From contig NZ_KV917372.1 of the NCBI RefSeq assembly GCF_002019635.1, positions 248,001 to 312,000 of the forward strand: DNA of 64,000 nucleotides, written 5' to 3'. Of the stretch, positions 56,326 to 64,000 are shown piece by piece. The notes beneath the pieces were generated by a model. That model saw only the letters and a list, made by a program, of their open reading frames with translations. It ran no database searches and was not told the origin of the DNA. The number at the start of each line of letters is the position of its first letter. The stretch's first letter is position 1. The position numbers and the translations under genes were made by a program. This DNA is from Metabacillus halosaccharovorans (GTDB lineage: Bacteria > Bacillota > Bacilli > Bacillales > Bacillaceae).

Positions 56326-57810
56326 TTACTTCTTAGAAATCCAAACGCTCTTAACTTCAGTATAGTTGTTCAATGCATAAGATCCCATTTCACGACCAAT
56401 ACCCGATTGCTTGTAACCGCCAAATGGTGATGCAGCATCGAAGACATTGTAGCAGTTTACCCATACCGTACCTGCACGTAAGTTTTCCGCAATATAGTGG
56501 GCTTTTGCCACATCCCTTGTCCAAACACCGGCAGCTAATCCATATTCACTATTGTTTGCACGAGCAATCAGATCATCTATATCATCATAAGGCATAGCTG
56601 AAATGACCGGACCGAAGATTTCTTCTTTCGCAATCGTCATGTCATCATTCACATTTGCGAAAATAGTAGGAGAAACGAAGTAACCTTCTTCATACGGTTT
56701 TGATCCACCTACTAATAGTACAGCACCTTCATTTACCCCTTTTTCAATATAGCCTAATACCCGGTTTTGTTGTTCGGTCGAAACAAGTGGACCAATTTCC
56801 GTATCAGCGTGGATTCCTGATCCTTGTTTGATTTTTTCTGCATGACTCACCATGTCTGCCACGACATTATCGAATTGTTTCTTTTGAACGAATACTCGGG
56901 ATCCAGCACAGCAAACTTGCCCCTGGTTAAACATAACTCCGTTTAATGCACCAGGAATGGCTTGTGAAAGATCTGCATCAGGTAAAATGATGTTCGGAGA
57001 TTTACCGCCTAATTCAAGCGTGACACGTTTTAACGTTTTCGCAGCCTTTTCCATAATAAGCTTTCCAACTTCAGTAGATCCTGTGAAGGCAATTTTATCT
57101 ACTTTTGGATGATCAACTAGCGGTTGACCTGCCGTCTCACCAAAACCAGGAACAATATTAAGAACTCCTTCAGGGAATCCAGCTTCTTGAACTAATTCTG
57201 CTAAGTATAGTGCAGATAAAGGTGTTTGTTCTGCAGGTTTTAATACGACTGTACAGCCAGTTGCCAAAGCAGCTCCCAGCTTCCACATTGCCATTAATAA
57301 TGGGAAGTTCCAAGGGATAATCTGCCCAACTACACCAACAGCCTCATGACGGGTATAGTTAAAATATGGCCCATTGACAGGAATGGTTTGTCCGACGATC
57401 TTTGTCGTCCAACCTGCGTAATAACGCATATGTTCTATCGCTAAAGGAATATCTGCATTTGTTGTTTCTCTAATTGGTTTACCGTTATCTAAAGTTTCTA
57501 ATTGCGCTAAATCATCTTTGTGTTCTTCCATTAAATCTGCCAGCTTGTACATTAAGCGGCTTCTCTCAGCAGTTCCCATCTTAGACCATGGACCTTCATC
57601 AAACGCTTTACGAGCAGCGTTAACAGCAAAATCGATGTCCTCAGGTCCTGCTTCAAATACATGTGCTAGCACTTCACCTGTAGCCGGGTTATATGTCTCA
57701 AATGTTTTTTGTGAAACACTCTCCACAAACTCTCCATTAATAAAGAGCTTCTTCTTTCCATTCAGAAACTTTTCTACTCTTTCTCTTAATTGAACTACTA
57801 ATTGGCTCAT
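56326..57810 (-). CDS. Aldehyde dehydrogenase (NAD+), DhaS/AldA type
   Basis: Aldehyde dehydrogenase of 494 residues from ATG 57810, with GAGGAGG eight bases upstream. [13 protein letters not shown] and FTGSTEVGK mark the NAD site; LELGGKSP carries the general base and [11 protein letters not shown] the catalytic Cys; EEIFGPV and [12 protein letters not shown] close the fold. This branch oxidises a range of aliphatic aldehydes including acetaldehyde. A cre-like site upstream suggests carbon repression. Monocistronic. Confidence 0.92.
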   Translation of the reverse strand: MSQLVVQLRERVEKFLNGKKKLFINGEFVESVSQKTFETYNPATGEVLAHVFEAGPEDIDFAVNAARKAFDEGPWSKMGTAERSRLMYKLADLMEEHKDDLAQLETLDNGKPIRETTNADIPLAIEHMRYYAGWTTKIVGQTIPVNGPYFNYTRHEAVGVVGQIIPWNFPLLMAMWKLGAALATGCTVVLKPAEQTPLSALYLAELVQEAGFPEGVLNIVPGFGETAGQPLVDHPKVDKIAFTGSTEVGKLIMEKAAKTLKRVTLELGGKSPNIILPDADLSQAIPGALNGVMFNQGQVCCAGSRVFVQKKQFDNVVADMVSHAEKIKQGSGIHADTEIGPLVSTEQQNRVLGYIEKGVNEGAVLLVGGSKPYEEGYFVSPTIFANVNDDMTIAKEEIFGPVISAMPYDDIDDLIARANNSEYGLAAGVWTRDVAKAHYIAENLRAGTVWVNCYNVFDAASPFGGYKQSGIGREMGSYALNNYTEVKSVWISKK

Positions 57811-57919
57811 GCTATTCCTCCTCATGATTTGTATTATGTAATGGTCGACACAAGAAAAATAAGTGCCAAAATATTACACTTACAAAACTAGTTTTACATA
57901 GTAAGAGGAAGTAGCGCAA

Positions 57920-57933
57920 GGAAAACGCTTCCA
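57920..57933 (-). promoter_or_regulatory. Possible cre site for the aldehyde dehydrogenase
   Basis: GGAAAACGCTTCCA; on the minus strand TGGAAGCGTTTTCC matches TGWAANCGNTTWCA at 12 of 14 positions, about 110 bases upstream of the start codon. Confidence 0.5.
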
Positions 57934-58428
57934 AATATTTAGATATAATTTGACAAAGTGATTGAGGGTAGGTGACAGTTATCATGAAATTTTGTCGAAG
58001 TTGATAGAATATTAGATTGTAAGAGGTTGGTCGATTTGTTATGTAGACGGAAATTGTGATGGTGGTTGGTTATTTTACCAAAAATTCAATAGATCAAACA
58101 TAAGCTTCCTATAAAGAATTACACTTATCTTCTAAAAATATGAAGCAAAGGCATATTATTAAAAAATTCACTAATTTTTATAGAATTTTTGAAAACAGAA
58201 AATCTATATCACATGGAATATTTACTACATACTAATTACTAAAAATCATATAGGAGTAATCTTTAAGATTTCCAAATGTGAGTTTGTTTCTGCTATTTTA
58301 AATCGTTCTGCTTCCTCATCGTATATTACTTAGCACACAGAATCAAATAACTAGAGGTTCTGAAAACAAAACTAAAAATAAATTAAAATTCATCTTTATA
58401 GAATCTATTATTTTACATATTAGCATTG
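57934..58428. other. AT-rich spacer without recognisable gene
   Basis: Part of the 1.1-kb gap between the aldehyde dehydrogenase and the Z1 cassette. All six frames are broken into short pieces; I see no gene or RNA motif. Confidence 0.6.
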
Positions 58429-58457
58429 AAAAACCCTACATATAAAGTAGGGTTTTT
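58429..58457. terminator. Bidirectional hairpin terminator
   Basis: AAAAACCCTAC, ATATAAA, GTAGGGTTTTT. No gene is evident upstream on either strand within 500 bases, so it may be left over from lost genes. Confidence 0.75.
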
Positions 58458-58738
58458 ACTCTTTAACGCACAATCTTTTTCAACAATTAAGTTAGGTTCA
58501 AAATCAGCATTTAGTAGGTGTCTTATAACCTATTAAGAATAGATATAAATATTAATATATTTTGGTTTTTACCTACAGATATAATCAAGGCAATTTACAA
58601 ACAATTCTGGTCCAAGAAACTGTTTCTTTCATTAATATATAATTCTATTAGAAGAAGCATTCTCGGTATTAGACTCTAATTGAAACAACAATAATATCTA
58701 AAAAATATGGTCAAAAGCAGATGTTAGAATTAACGGAG

Positions 58739-58790
58739 GTGCGGTTCTCTTGTATCTAAAATGAACATTGGAACCGTCCTTGTTTCTTAT
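58739..58790. repeat. GCGGTTC/GAACCGT hairpin repeat
   Basis: GTGCGGTTCTCTTGTATC, then ATTGGAACCGTCC. Shares CGGTTCTCTTGT with the copy at 35525 and the second stem at 50662. Confidence 0.65.
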
Positions 58791-58887
58791 AAATAGCCTT
58801 AAAGTTTTCAAATGGTCACCTAATTGTTTTCTATTTGTTAAAATAGTACTTACGTGTCAGTCAAAAAGAGAGTAATTAGTCTGGAAG

Positions 58888-58896
58888 TGATATAAT
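58888..58896 (+). promoter_or_regulatory. Extended -10 promoter of the Z1 cassette
   Basis: TGATATAAT, identical to the xylanase extended -10, about 90 bases before the small ORF at 58976 and 465 bases before the Z1 gene. No good -35. Confidence 0.5.
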
Positions 58897-58975
58897 TAAC
58901 AATACCTTGCACTTTTGGTAACTTTTTCATTGAGCTTAGAAATGCTATTTTAGAAAATATACCAAGGTGGAATAT

Positions 58976-59035
58976 ATGTCAGAGGTAGAGATTGATACGT
59001 GGCCATTTGGAGAAGAAAGTTTAAATCTTATGTGA
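58976..59035 (+). CDS. Possible leader ORF or remnant gene start
   Basis: ATG with AAGGTGG five bases upstream, encoding 19 residues MSEVEIDTWPFGEESLNLM before TGA. The following bases in another frame read NYQSIYLLNNAKEGNIYETVYF, so this may be the broken start of a gene rather than a true leader. Between it and the Z1 gene only AT-rich sequence is seen. Confidence 0.35.
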   Translation: MSEVEIDTWPFGEESLNLM

Positions 59036-59359
59036 ATTATCAGTCTATTTATTTATTAAATAATGCTAAAGAAGGAAATATATACGAGACAGTATATTTT
59101 AAAAAATGTATGCGTGCACATGTATTTTGCAGGTGGAAAGCAGTAGGTAATTTGAGGTATTTTACTGCATTTGTATTCTTTATTTGAAAAACTAATTAAA
59201 AGTATGAAATTTGGAGAATTATGTTTAAAATGTAGGAACTTAGCAACTTTTATTTTAATCAGGTTCTCTCACTTATTTACTATTTTGAAATGGGAAATTA
59301 AGATTAATATTATATAAGGAATAATAAAGTATTTTAAAAGATATAAAGAGAGGTACATA

Positions 59360-62263
59360 ATGATGGCGATGAACATGAAGAACATAATAAATGATTTTTC
59401 TACCCCCAAATATGATGAGCATCGAATGGCAATCGAAAAGTTGCGTAATAAAGGACGAGACTGGGATTTTATTAAATATTACGGTAAACAGGATGAAGAA
59501 GGGCTGCAGTATAAACTTGAACAATTACAAGAAGATGATATGATTCCTGAAGATTTAAATGCACCAATCTGGTTAGCAATTGTAGAGTTTTTACGTGAAG
59601 CAGCAGAACGGGAACAAATGATTGAAGAGAAAATTGCCAATAATCGCATTTTAAGTCTTCGTCAAGATAATGATTTGACAATCCCAAGTGGAGCAGCGAG
59701 TAGCTGGCAATTATATAAGGACAAGCTAATCAGACAAGGTTGGACTGATGAATCTGTAAAAGATATTGAAAATACAACAATAAGCATTTTAAGAAAGCTA
59801 CGAGTAGAAACAGATAATCCTATTAAAGGGTTAACTATAGGGCATGTGCAATCTGGTAAAACAGCAAGTATGGCAGCATTAATGGCTATGGCTGCTGATT
59901 GGGAGTTTAACTTCTTCATTGTTTTATCCGGAACAATCGAAAATTTGCGTCAACAAACAGAAGATCGTCTAATGAGTGATTTAAAAATATCAGGCAACCT
60001 TTCTTGGGAACGTTTAAGTAAACTCTCATTAAAGGCAAGTTCTTCACATAAGGTAAGCAGTCTTTTATTAAATAAAGGATCACGTGAACGGTACTTAAAT
60101 GTATGCCTAAAAAATAAAACTCGTTTAAATGATTTAATTCTTTGGTTAAAATCCGATGGAAAAAAGCTTTCGCAAATGCGTATTTTGATCATTGATGATG
60201 AATCGGATCAGGGTGGAATCAATACAAATGATGTGAATGATTCATTGGCCGAACGAACAGCTTTGAATAAAGCAATTGTAGAACTGGTAGATATTCAGGC
60301 AAATGATGGCTCGAAACCTTTAAGTATGAATTACATTAGCTACACAGCTACACCTTATGCTAACTTTTTGAATGAGGCTTCAGAAAAGTCCCTCTATCCA
60401 CGTGATTTTATAGCAGTATTAAATCCAGCGAAAGAATATTTTGGAGCAAAACAAATTTTTGGGCTAGAAAAAAATGAATATTATCGCGGGCTGCCGATAG
60501 TACATGAAATAACAACAGATGAACGTGATTTAGTCGATAGTATTCATAAAGGAGAAGAATCATATTTACCGCAATCATTTGAAGATTCACTACATTGGTT
60601 TTTAATAGCAACTTCGATTATGCGCTATCGCAAATATAAAAAGCCGATTAGTATGCTTGTCCATACAAGTCAAAAACAGATACATCATCAAATTTTTGCG
60701 GAGTTAATAAACAGTTACTTCCGTAGTACACCTAAAGCTCAAATCATTGAATCTTGTCGAGTGCTGTATTACCAAGAACAAAAAAGGTTTACAAAAGAAG
60801 ATTTTGAAATGGAATTTGAGGAGTATCCAAATAAAGATGAGGTAAAGGGTTATCCACCTTTTGAAAAAATCGAAGAAGAGCTAAAACGATTAATCCGTAA
60901 TCATCCTTCGCACATCAATGTGTTAGAAGAGACAAAGAGCTTGGAATATCATGAAGGCCTACATTTATGTATCGATAACTGTGCAAATAATGGAATCACA
61001 GAAGATTTAGAGCATGTACGATTAGCATATCCTGATCCCAAATCACCGAATTACCCGGCACCGGCACCAGCATTTATTGTTATTGGTGGCAGTACGTTAT
61101 CTCGTGGATTAACAATTGAAGGGTTAGTGAGTACCTATTTCCTTCGTACTACTTCTCAAGCAGATACATTACTGCAAATGGGTCGTTTCTTTGGCTACCG
61201 TAAAGGTTATGAAATGTTACCGCGTATTTGGCTGACAACTGATACAGAGGCAAAGTTCAGGTTTATGGCGACTCTTGAGGAAGAATTGCGTGAGGATATT
61301 GAAACTTATATTTTAGAAGGAATGGATGCCAACGATTACGGGCCAAAAATTAAAAACTCACCAAAACTGTCATGGCTGCGTATTACAGCGAAAAATCGAA
61401 TGCAGAATGCAGAGGAAATCGATTTAGACTTCTCTGGGACGTCGAGTCAAACGATTTTATTTGATGATGATGCAAACATTCAGCGACAAAATATTGAAAT
61501 AACTGAGAACTTTTTACATCGCTTAGGTATGCCGAAGGAAACACGAAATGGTCGTGGTCTTTATTGGGAAGAAGTGCCGTACCAACAAATAATGGATGAC
61601 TTCTTCCATAAATTCTCTTTTAGTAAACAGAGCGAGTTTTCCAATATGAAAACCTTCTTTGAATGGTATCAAAGAAAAGAAGCTGAAGCAGGCTTTACTA
61701 ATTGGAATGTCGTGTTATCTGGTACCGGTAAGTTAGATGATGACTCACATAATCAATGGATTGTCGGTGGTCGTGGTGTAGGACTGGTTACACGTAGTCG
61801 TCGTGGTTCGGCAACTGGCGAAAAAATTAATATTGGTGTGTTACGTGCGCCATCTGATTTATATGCAGATATGACAAAAGAGATGTATGACTCAATTCCA
61901 GAGGAATTTAAGTTTACTAAGGCTGGGAAAGAAGAGCGTACACGTATCGAGGATCAATTAGATGAAATTGATCAAAAACAACCAAAGAAAAGTGTTGTCA
62001 ATGAAATACGTAAAGCCGCGGGTATTGGTTTAACTCCACAGCTGCTTTTATATCGAATTGATAAAAATTCGACATTTGGAAATAAACAAAGTCAAAATAC
62101 AAAAGAAGCTAATAGACGTTATGACTTAAATGCTTCAGAAGATCTGATTGGTGTTAGTTTATTTGTTCCGGGATATCGTACGGGCAGAAATTTAGCAACA
62201 AAACTGTCTGTTCGCATCGAAAATCCAATGGGAGAGTCTGAAACGGAAGAAGGAAAAGAGTAA
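59360..62263 (+). CDS. Z1 domain superfamily II-type helicase/ATPase
   Basis: Protein of 967 residues. Walker A-like GHVQSGKTASM near 159 and Walker B-like ILIIDDESDQGG near 273 mark the ATPase; SYTATPYANFL near 325 corresponds to motif III. The middle region with IVIGGSTLSRGLTIEGLVSTYFLRTT and TLLQMGRFFGYRKGYE (near 570-620) is the Z1 domain, equal to helicase motifs V and VI (QMGRFFGYR). From the work of Iyer, Abhiman and Aravind, Z1 proteins occur with MutL/MORC-like ATPases, cytosine methyltransferases and nucleases in predicted restriction systems. GAGAGG precedes the start. Its stop overlaps the next ATG (TAATG). Confidence 0.9.
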   Translation: MMAMNMKNIINDFSTPKYDEHRMAIEKLRNKGRDWDFIKYYGKQDEEGLQYKLEQLQEDDMIPEDLNAPIWLAIVEFLREAAEREQMIEEKIANNRILSLRQDNDLTIPSGAASSWQLYKDKLIRQGWTDESVKDIENTTISILRKLRVETDNPIKGLTIGHVQSGKTASMAALMAMAADWEFNFFIVLSGTIENLRQQTEDRLMSDLKISGNLSWERLSKLSLKASSSHKVSSLLLNKGSRERYLNVCLKNKTRLNDLILWLKSDGKKLSQMRILIIDDESDQGGINTNDVNDSLAERTALNKAIVELVDIQANDGSKPLSMNYISYTATPYANFLNEASEKSLYPRDFIAVLNPAKEYFGAKQIFGLEKNEYYRGLPIVHEITTDERDLVDSIHKGEESYLPQSFEDSLHWFLIATSIMRYRKYKKPISMLVHTSQKQIHHQIFAELINSYFRSTPKAQIIESCRVLYYQEQKRFTKEDFEMEFEEYPNKDEVKGYPPFEKIEEELKRLIRNHPSHINVLEETKSLEYHEGLHLCIDNCANNGITEDLEHVRLAYPDPKSPNYPAPAPAFIVIGGSTLSRGLTIEGLVSTYFLRTTSQADTLLQMGRFFGYRKGYEMLPRIWLTTDTEAKFRFMATLEEELREDIETYILEGMDANDYGPKIKNSPKLSWLRITAKNRMQNAEEIDLDFSGTSSQTILFDDDANIQRQNIEITENFLHRLGMPKETRNGRGLYWEEVPYQQIMDDFFHKFSFSKQSEFSNMKTFFEWYQRKEAEAGFTNWNVVLSGTGKLDDDSHNQWIVGGRGVGLVTRSRRGSATGEKINIGVLRAPSDLYADMTKEMYDSIPEEFKFTKAGKEERTRIEDQLDEIDQKQPKKSVVNEIRKAAGIGLTPQLLLYRIDKNSTFGNKQSQNTKEANRRYDLNASEDLIGVSLFVPGYRTGRNLATKLSVRIENPMGESETEEGKE

Positions 62264-64000
62264 TGCAAATCGAAATTGCAGAATTCGGGAAAATGTCCCA
62301 ATCTGGCAGTTCATTATTAAAACTTATTCAGAATAACGATTTACCTATTCTTGATTTACTTGTACGTGAAGCTGTACAAAATAGTTTAGATGCCGGTATT
62401 CGTGTAGAAGGCCTCAATTCTGTGTATGTGGACATTGGTATTAGGGATGTCAATGTCCAAAACTTTGCTAAGCATTTAGATGGAGTTACTGATTCGTTAA
62501 ACGAAAAGTTTGGAGCCTCGCCACAAAAGGCGATTTATATTGAAGATGCCAACACAACAGGATTAACGGGTTCATTAGACTTTAAGAATTCACCAAACGG
62601 GAATATTTTTAAACTAATTTATGGGATTAGTATGGCGCAGGATACACCAGGTGCAGGCGGGTCCTGGGGATTAGGGAAGACTGTCTATTTCCGTGTAGGC
62701 ATTGGCTTGGTTGTTTACTATTCACGTATTTTAAACGAAGACGGTCAGTTCGAGCATCGCCTAGCTGTGACATTAGTAGAAAACGAGAAATTACCAAATC
62801 CACTTATTCCAAAATCGGCTGGAAAAGTCCCGAGCGGAATTGCCTGGTGGGGGAAAAGTTTAGCACCAGATAGTAATGATACCATTCCAATTACAAATGA
62901 ACCAATGATTCATGATATTTTACAATCCTTATCTATTGAGCCATTTGAGGGAGAGCGGTTAGGGACTAAAATCATTATTCCATTTATCGATGAACAGCAG
63001 CTGCTTATTAAGCACGATATCAGTCCAGATGAAAAAAAACCGTGGGAATCGAATGCAGTAGATTATTTACGTATTGCAATGCAACGTTGGTATGCACCGC
63101 GCTTGGCTAATAATAAGTATACCTATGGCAAATATTTAGATGGACATATTAACGGAATGAGACTGGATAAGGATGATTTTTCACCATTATTCCTTGAGCT
63201 GCAATTAATGTACAATGCAGCTGTGTTGGGTGGTGAATCAAATCGTTACTTTGTTAACGATATTCAAATTCGTAATTATTTTGAAAACAATAAAGTAAAT
63301 AACGCGGGGCGGGTTGCATATAAAAAGTTCACGAAGAAGCAGCTGGATATGCTGGCGCCACTAAATGGTCCGAGTCCGTTTACATGTGTGAATGAAAAAA
63401 ATCCGATGGGCGAGCAAAATGCACCATTGATGACTTATGCGAGAAGACCAGGAATGATTGTCAATTATGAAACAAATGGTGAATGGTGTAAAGGAATTAG
63501 TGCAACAGAAGGACACGAATTCTTAGTGGCTATTTTTGTACCAAATTCCAATACCAAGCTACTGAATCCAGATAATGATGTCGTCGACTTAGAAGCGTAT
63601 TTACGAAAAAGTGAGATGGCCGATCACACCTCATGGTCAGACATTATTATAAAAAGTAAGCCATTTGATATTGTTGAGAAAATTCGCTCACAGATTCGTC
63701 GTAAAATTAAAGCTTCATATGAAAATAAAGAAGAAGTGAAAGAAAAGCAAGGTATGAACACACTAGCACGCAATGTTGGAAAGCTGCTATTACCACCGAC
63801 AGGATTTGGTCGTCGTGCTTCCAGTCGCAATCGGGCTGGAGGTACTAAGCTTTCAACTAATAAAGGAAGTGGTGGTGGCAATAGTTTTACGCTTGTATCA
63901 CAAAAATATTTAGATACCGGTGACCTAGAAGTTCATTTTCAAATGAAACTAGCGAAAAATGTCACTGCTTTTACAATAGAGTTATTTATTTCTTCTGAAG
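62263..64000 (+). CDS. GHKL ATPase, MutL/paraMORC-like, partial
   Basis: Reading frame from ATG 62263, overlapping the Z1 stop by one base, and open to the right edge (579 residues seen). The N-terminal GHKL ATPase has motif I LLVREAVQNSLDAG (Glu, Asn and Asp for ATP and Mg), motif II IEDANTTGL (DxGxG-like variant) and motif III GAGGSWGLGKTVYF (lid Gly box). A mixed domain (IAMQRWYAPRLANNK..., MSYAR-like) and a basic Ser/Arg/Gly-rich stretch (FGRRASSRNRAGG) follow. Fits the paraMORC partner of Z1 helicases. Methyltransferase and nuclease genes should lie beyond the window. Confidence 0.88.
   Translation, partial: MQIEIAEFGKMSQSGSSLLKLIQNNDLPILDLLVREAVQNSLDAGIRVEGLNSVYVDIGIRDVNVQNFAKHLDGVTDSLNEKFGASPQKAIYIEDANTTGLTGSLDFKNSPNGNIFKLIYGISMAQDTPGAGGSWGLGKTVYFRVGIGLVVYYSRILNEDGQFEHRLAVTLVENEKLPNPLIPKSAGKVPSGIAWWGKSLAPDSNDTIPITNEPMIHDILQSLSIEPFEGERLGTKIIIPFIDEQQLLIKHDISPDEKKPWESNAVDYLRIAMQRWYAPRLANNKYTYGKYLDGHINGMRLDKDDFSPLFLELQLMYNAAVLGGESNRYFVNDIQIRNYFENNKVNNAGRVAYKKFTKKQLDMLAPLNGPSPFTCVNEKNPMGEQNAPLMTYARRPGMIVNYETNGEWCKGISATEGHEFLVAIFVPNSNTKLLNPDNDVVDLEAYLRKSEMADHTSWSDIIIKSKPFDIVEKIRSQIRRKIKASYENKEEVKEKQGMNTLARNVGKLLLPPTGFGRRASSRNRAGGTKLSTNKGSGGGNSFTLVSQKYLDTGDLEVHFQMKLAKNVTAFTIELFISSE

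Noticed and set aside
58999-59187. 62-codon frame before the Z1 gene as a real gene
   Set aside because: No ribosome site at its ATG, atypical composition; more likely chance or remnant sequence.

Overview
The window comes from a low-GC Gram-positive bacterium, most likely Bacillaceae. The signs are AGGAGG-type ribosome binding sites, frequent TTG and GTG starts, lipoboxes, CcpA-type cre sites, a complete fructosamine (frl) operon in the B. subtilis gene order, a Des-type desaturase with a DesR-like regulator, and a BsrG/TxpA-like toxin locus. I cannot name the species. No rRNA, tRNA or CRISPR array was seen.

Layout. (1) 1-18838: part of a nonribosomal peptide gene cluster. It holds three NRPS proteins, a serine-hydrolase/ABC exporter fusion, a type II thioesterase, a di-iron hydroxylase-like membrane protein, an argininosuccinate-lyase-like enzyme, a cysteine-synthase-like PLP enzyme and a GNAT acetyltransferase. 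The first NRPS has a second, GNAT-type domain nested inside its adenylation domain, and no terminal thioesterase domain is present. (2) 18897-20329: a complete IS3/IS150-type insertion sequence that split a long intergenic hairpin. (3) 20350-27403: DUF3231, aspartate 4-decarboxylase, DUF1456, two lipoproteins (one frameshifted) and a six-LysM secreted protein. (4) 27404-31441: a sugar-acid catabolic set (FAH-fold dehydratase, 2,5-dioxovalerate dehydrogenase, SDR) behind a possible operator and cre site. (5) 31539-40341: polysaccharide deacetylase, PhyH-type dioxygenase, ThuA/SDR pair, erythromycin-esterase-like lipoprotein, a 54-residue ORF, a macro-domain/von Willebrand A pair and a CPBP protease. 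(6) 40660-46557: frlBONMD plus frlR, with a promoter and operators that can be read base by base. (7) 46969-57810: DbpA helicase, desaturase with a decayed DesR-like regulator, two secreted phosphohydrolases, nitroreductase, GH10 xylanase, a type I toxin-antitoxin-like locus and an aldehyde dehydrogenase. (8) 58880-64000: the start of a Z1-helicase / GHKL (MutL-MORC-like) ATPase defence cassette that runs off the right edge.

How the genes fit together. The NRPS proteins should assemble a short peptide. The lyase/PLP-enzyme/GNAT group probably supplies or modifies an unusual monomer, the type II thioesterase proofreads, and the fused hydrolase-ABC protein probably processes and exports the product. 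Elsewhere the content suggests a plant-litter or soil lifestyle: xylanase, sugar-acid oxidation, Amadori-compound use and cold adaptation. A family of GGGAC...GTCCC and ACGGTTC...GAACCGT hairpins is scattered through the intergenic spaces.
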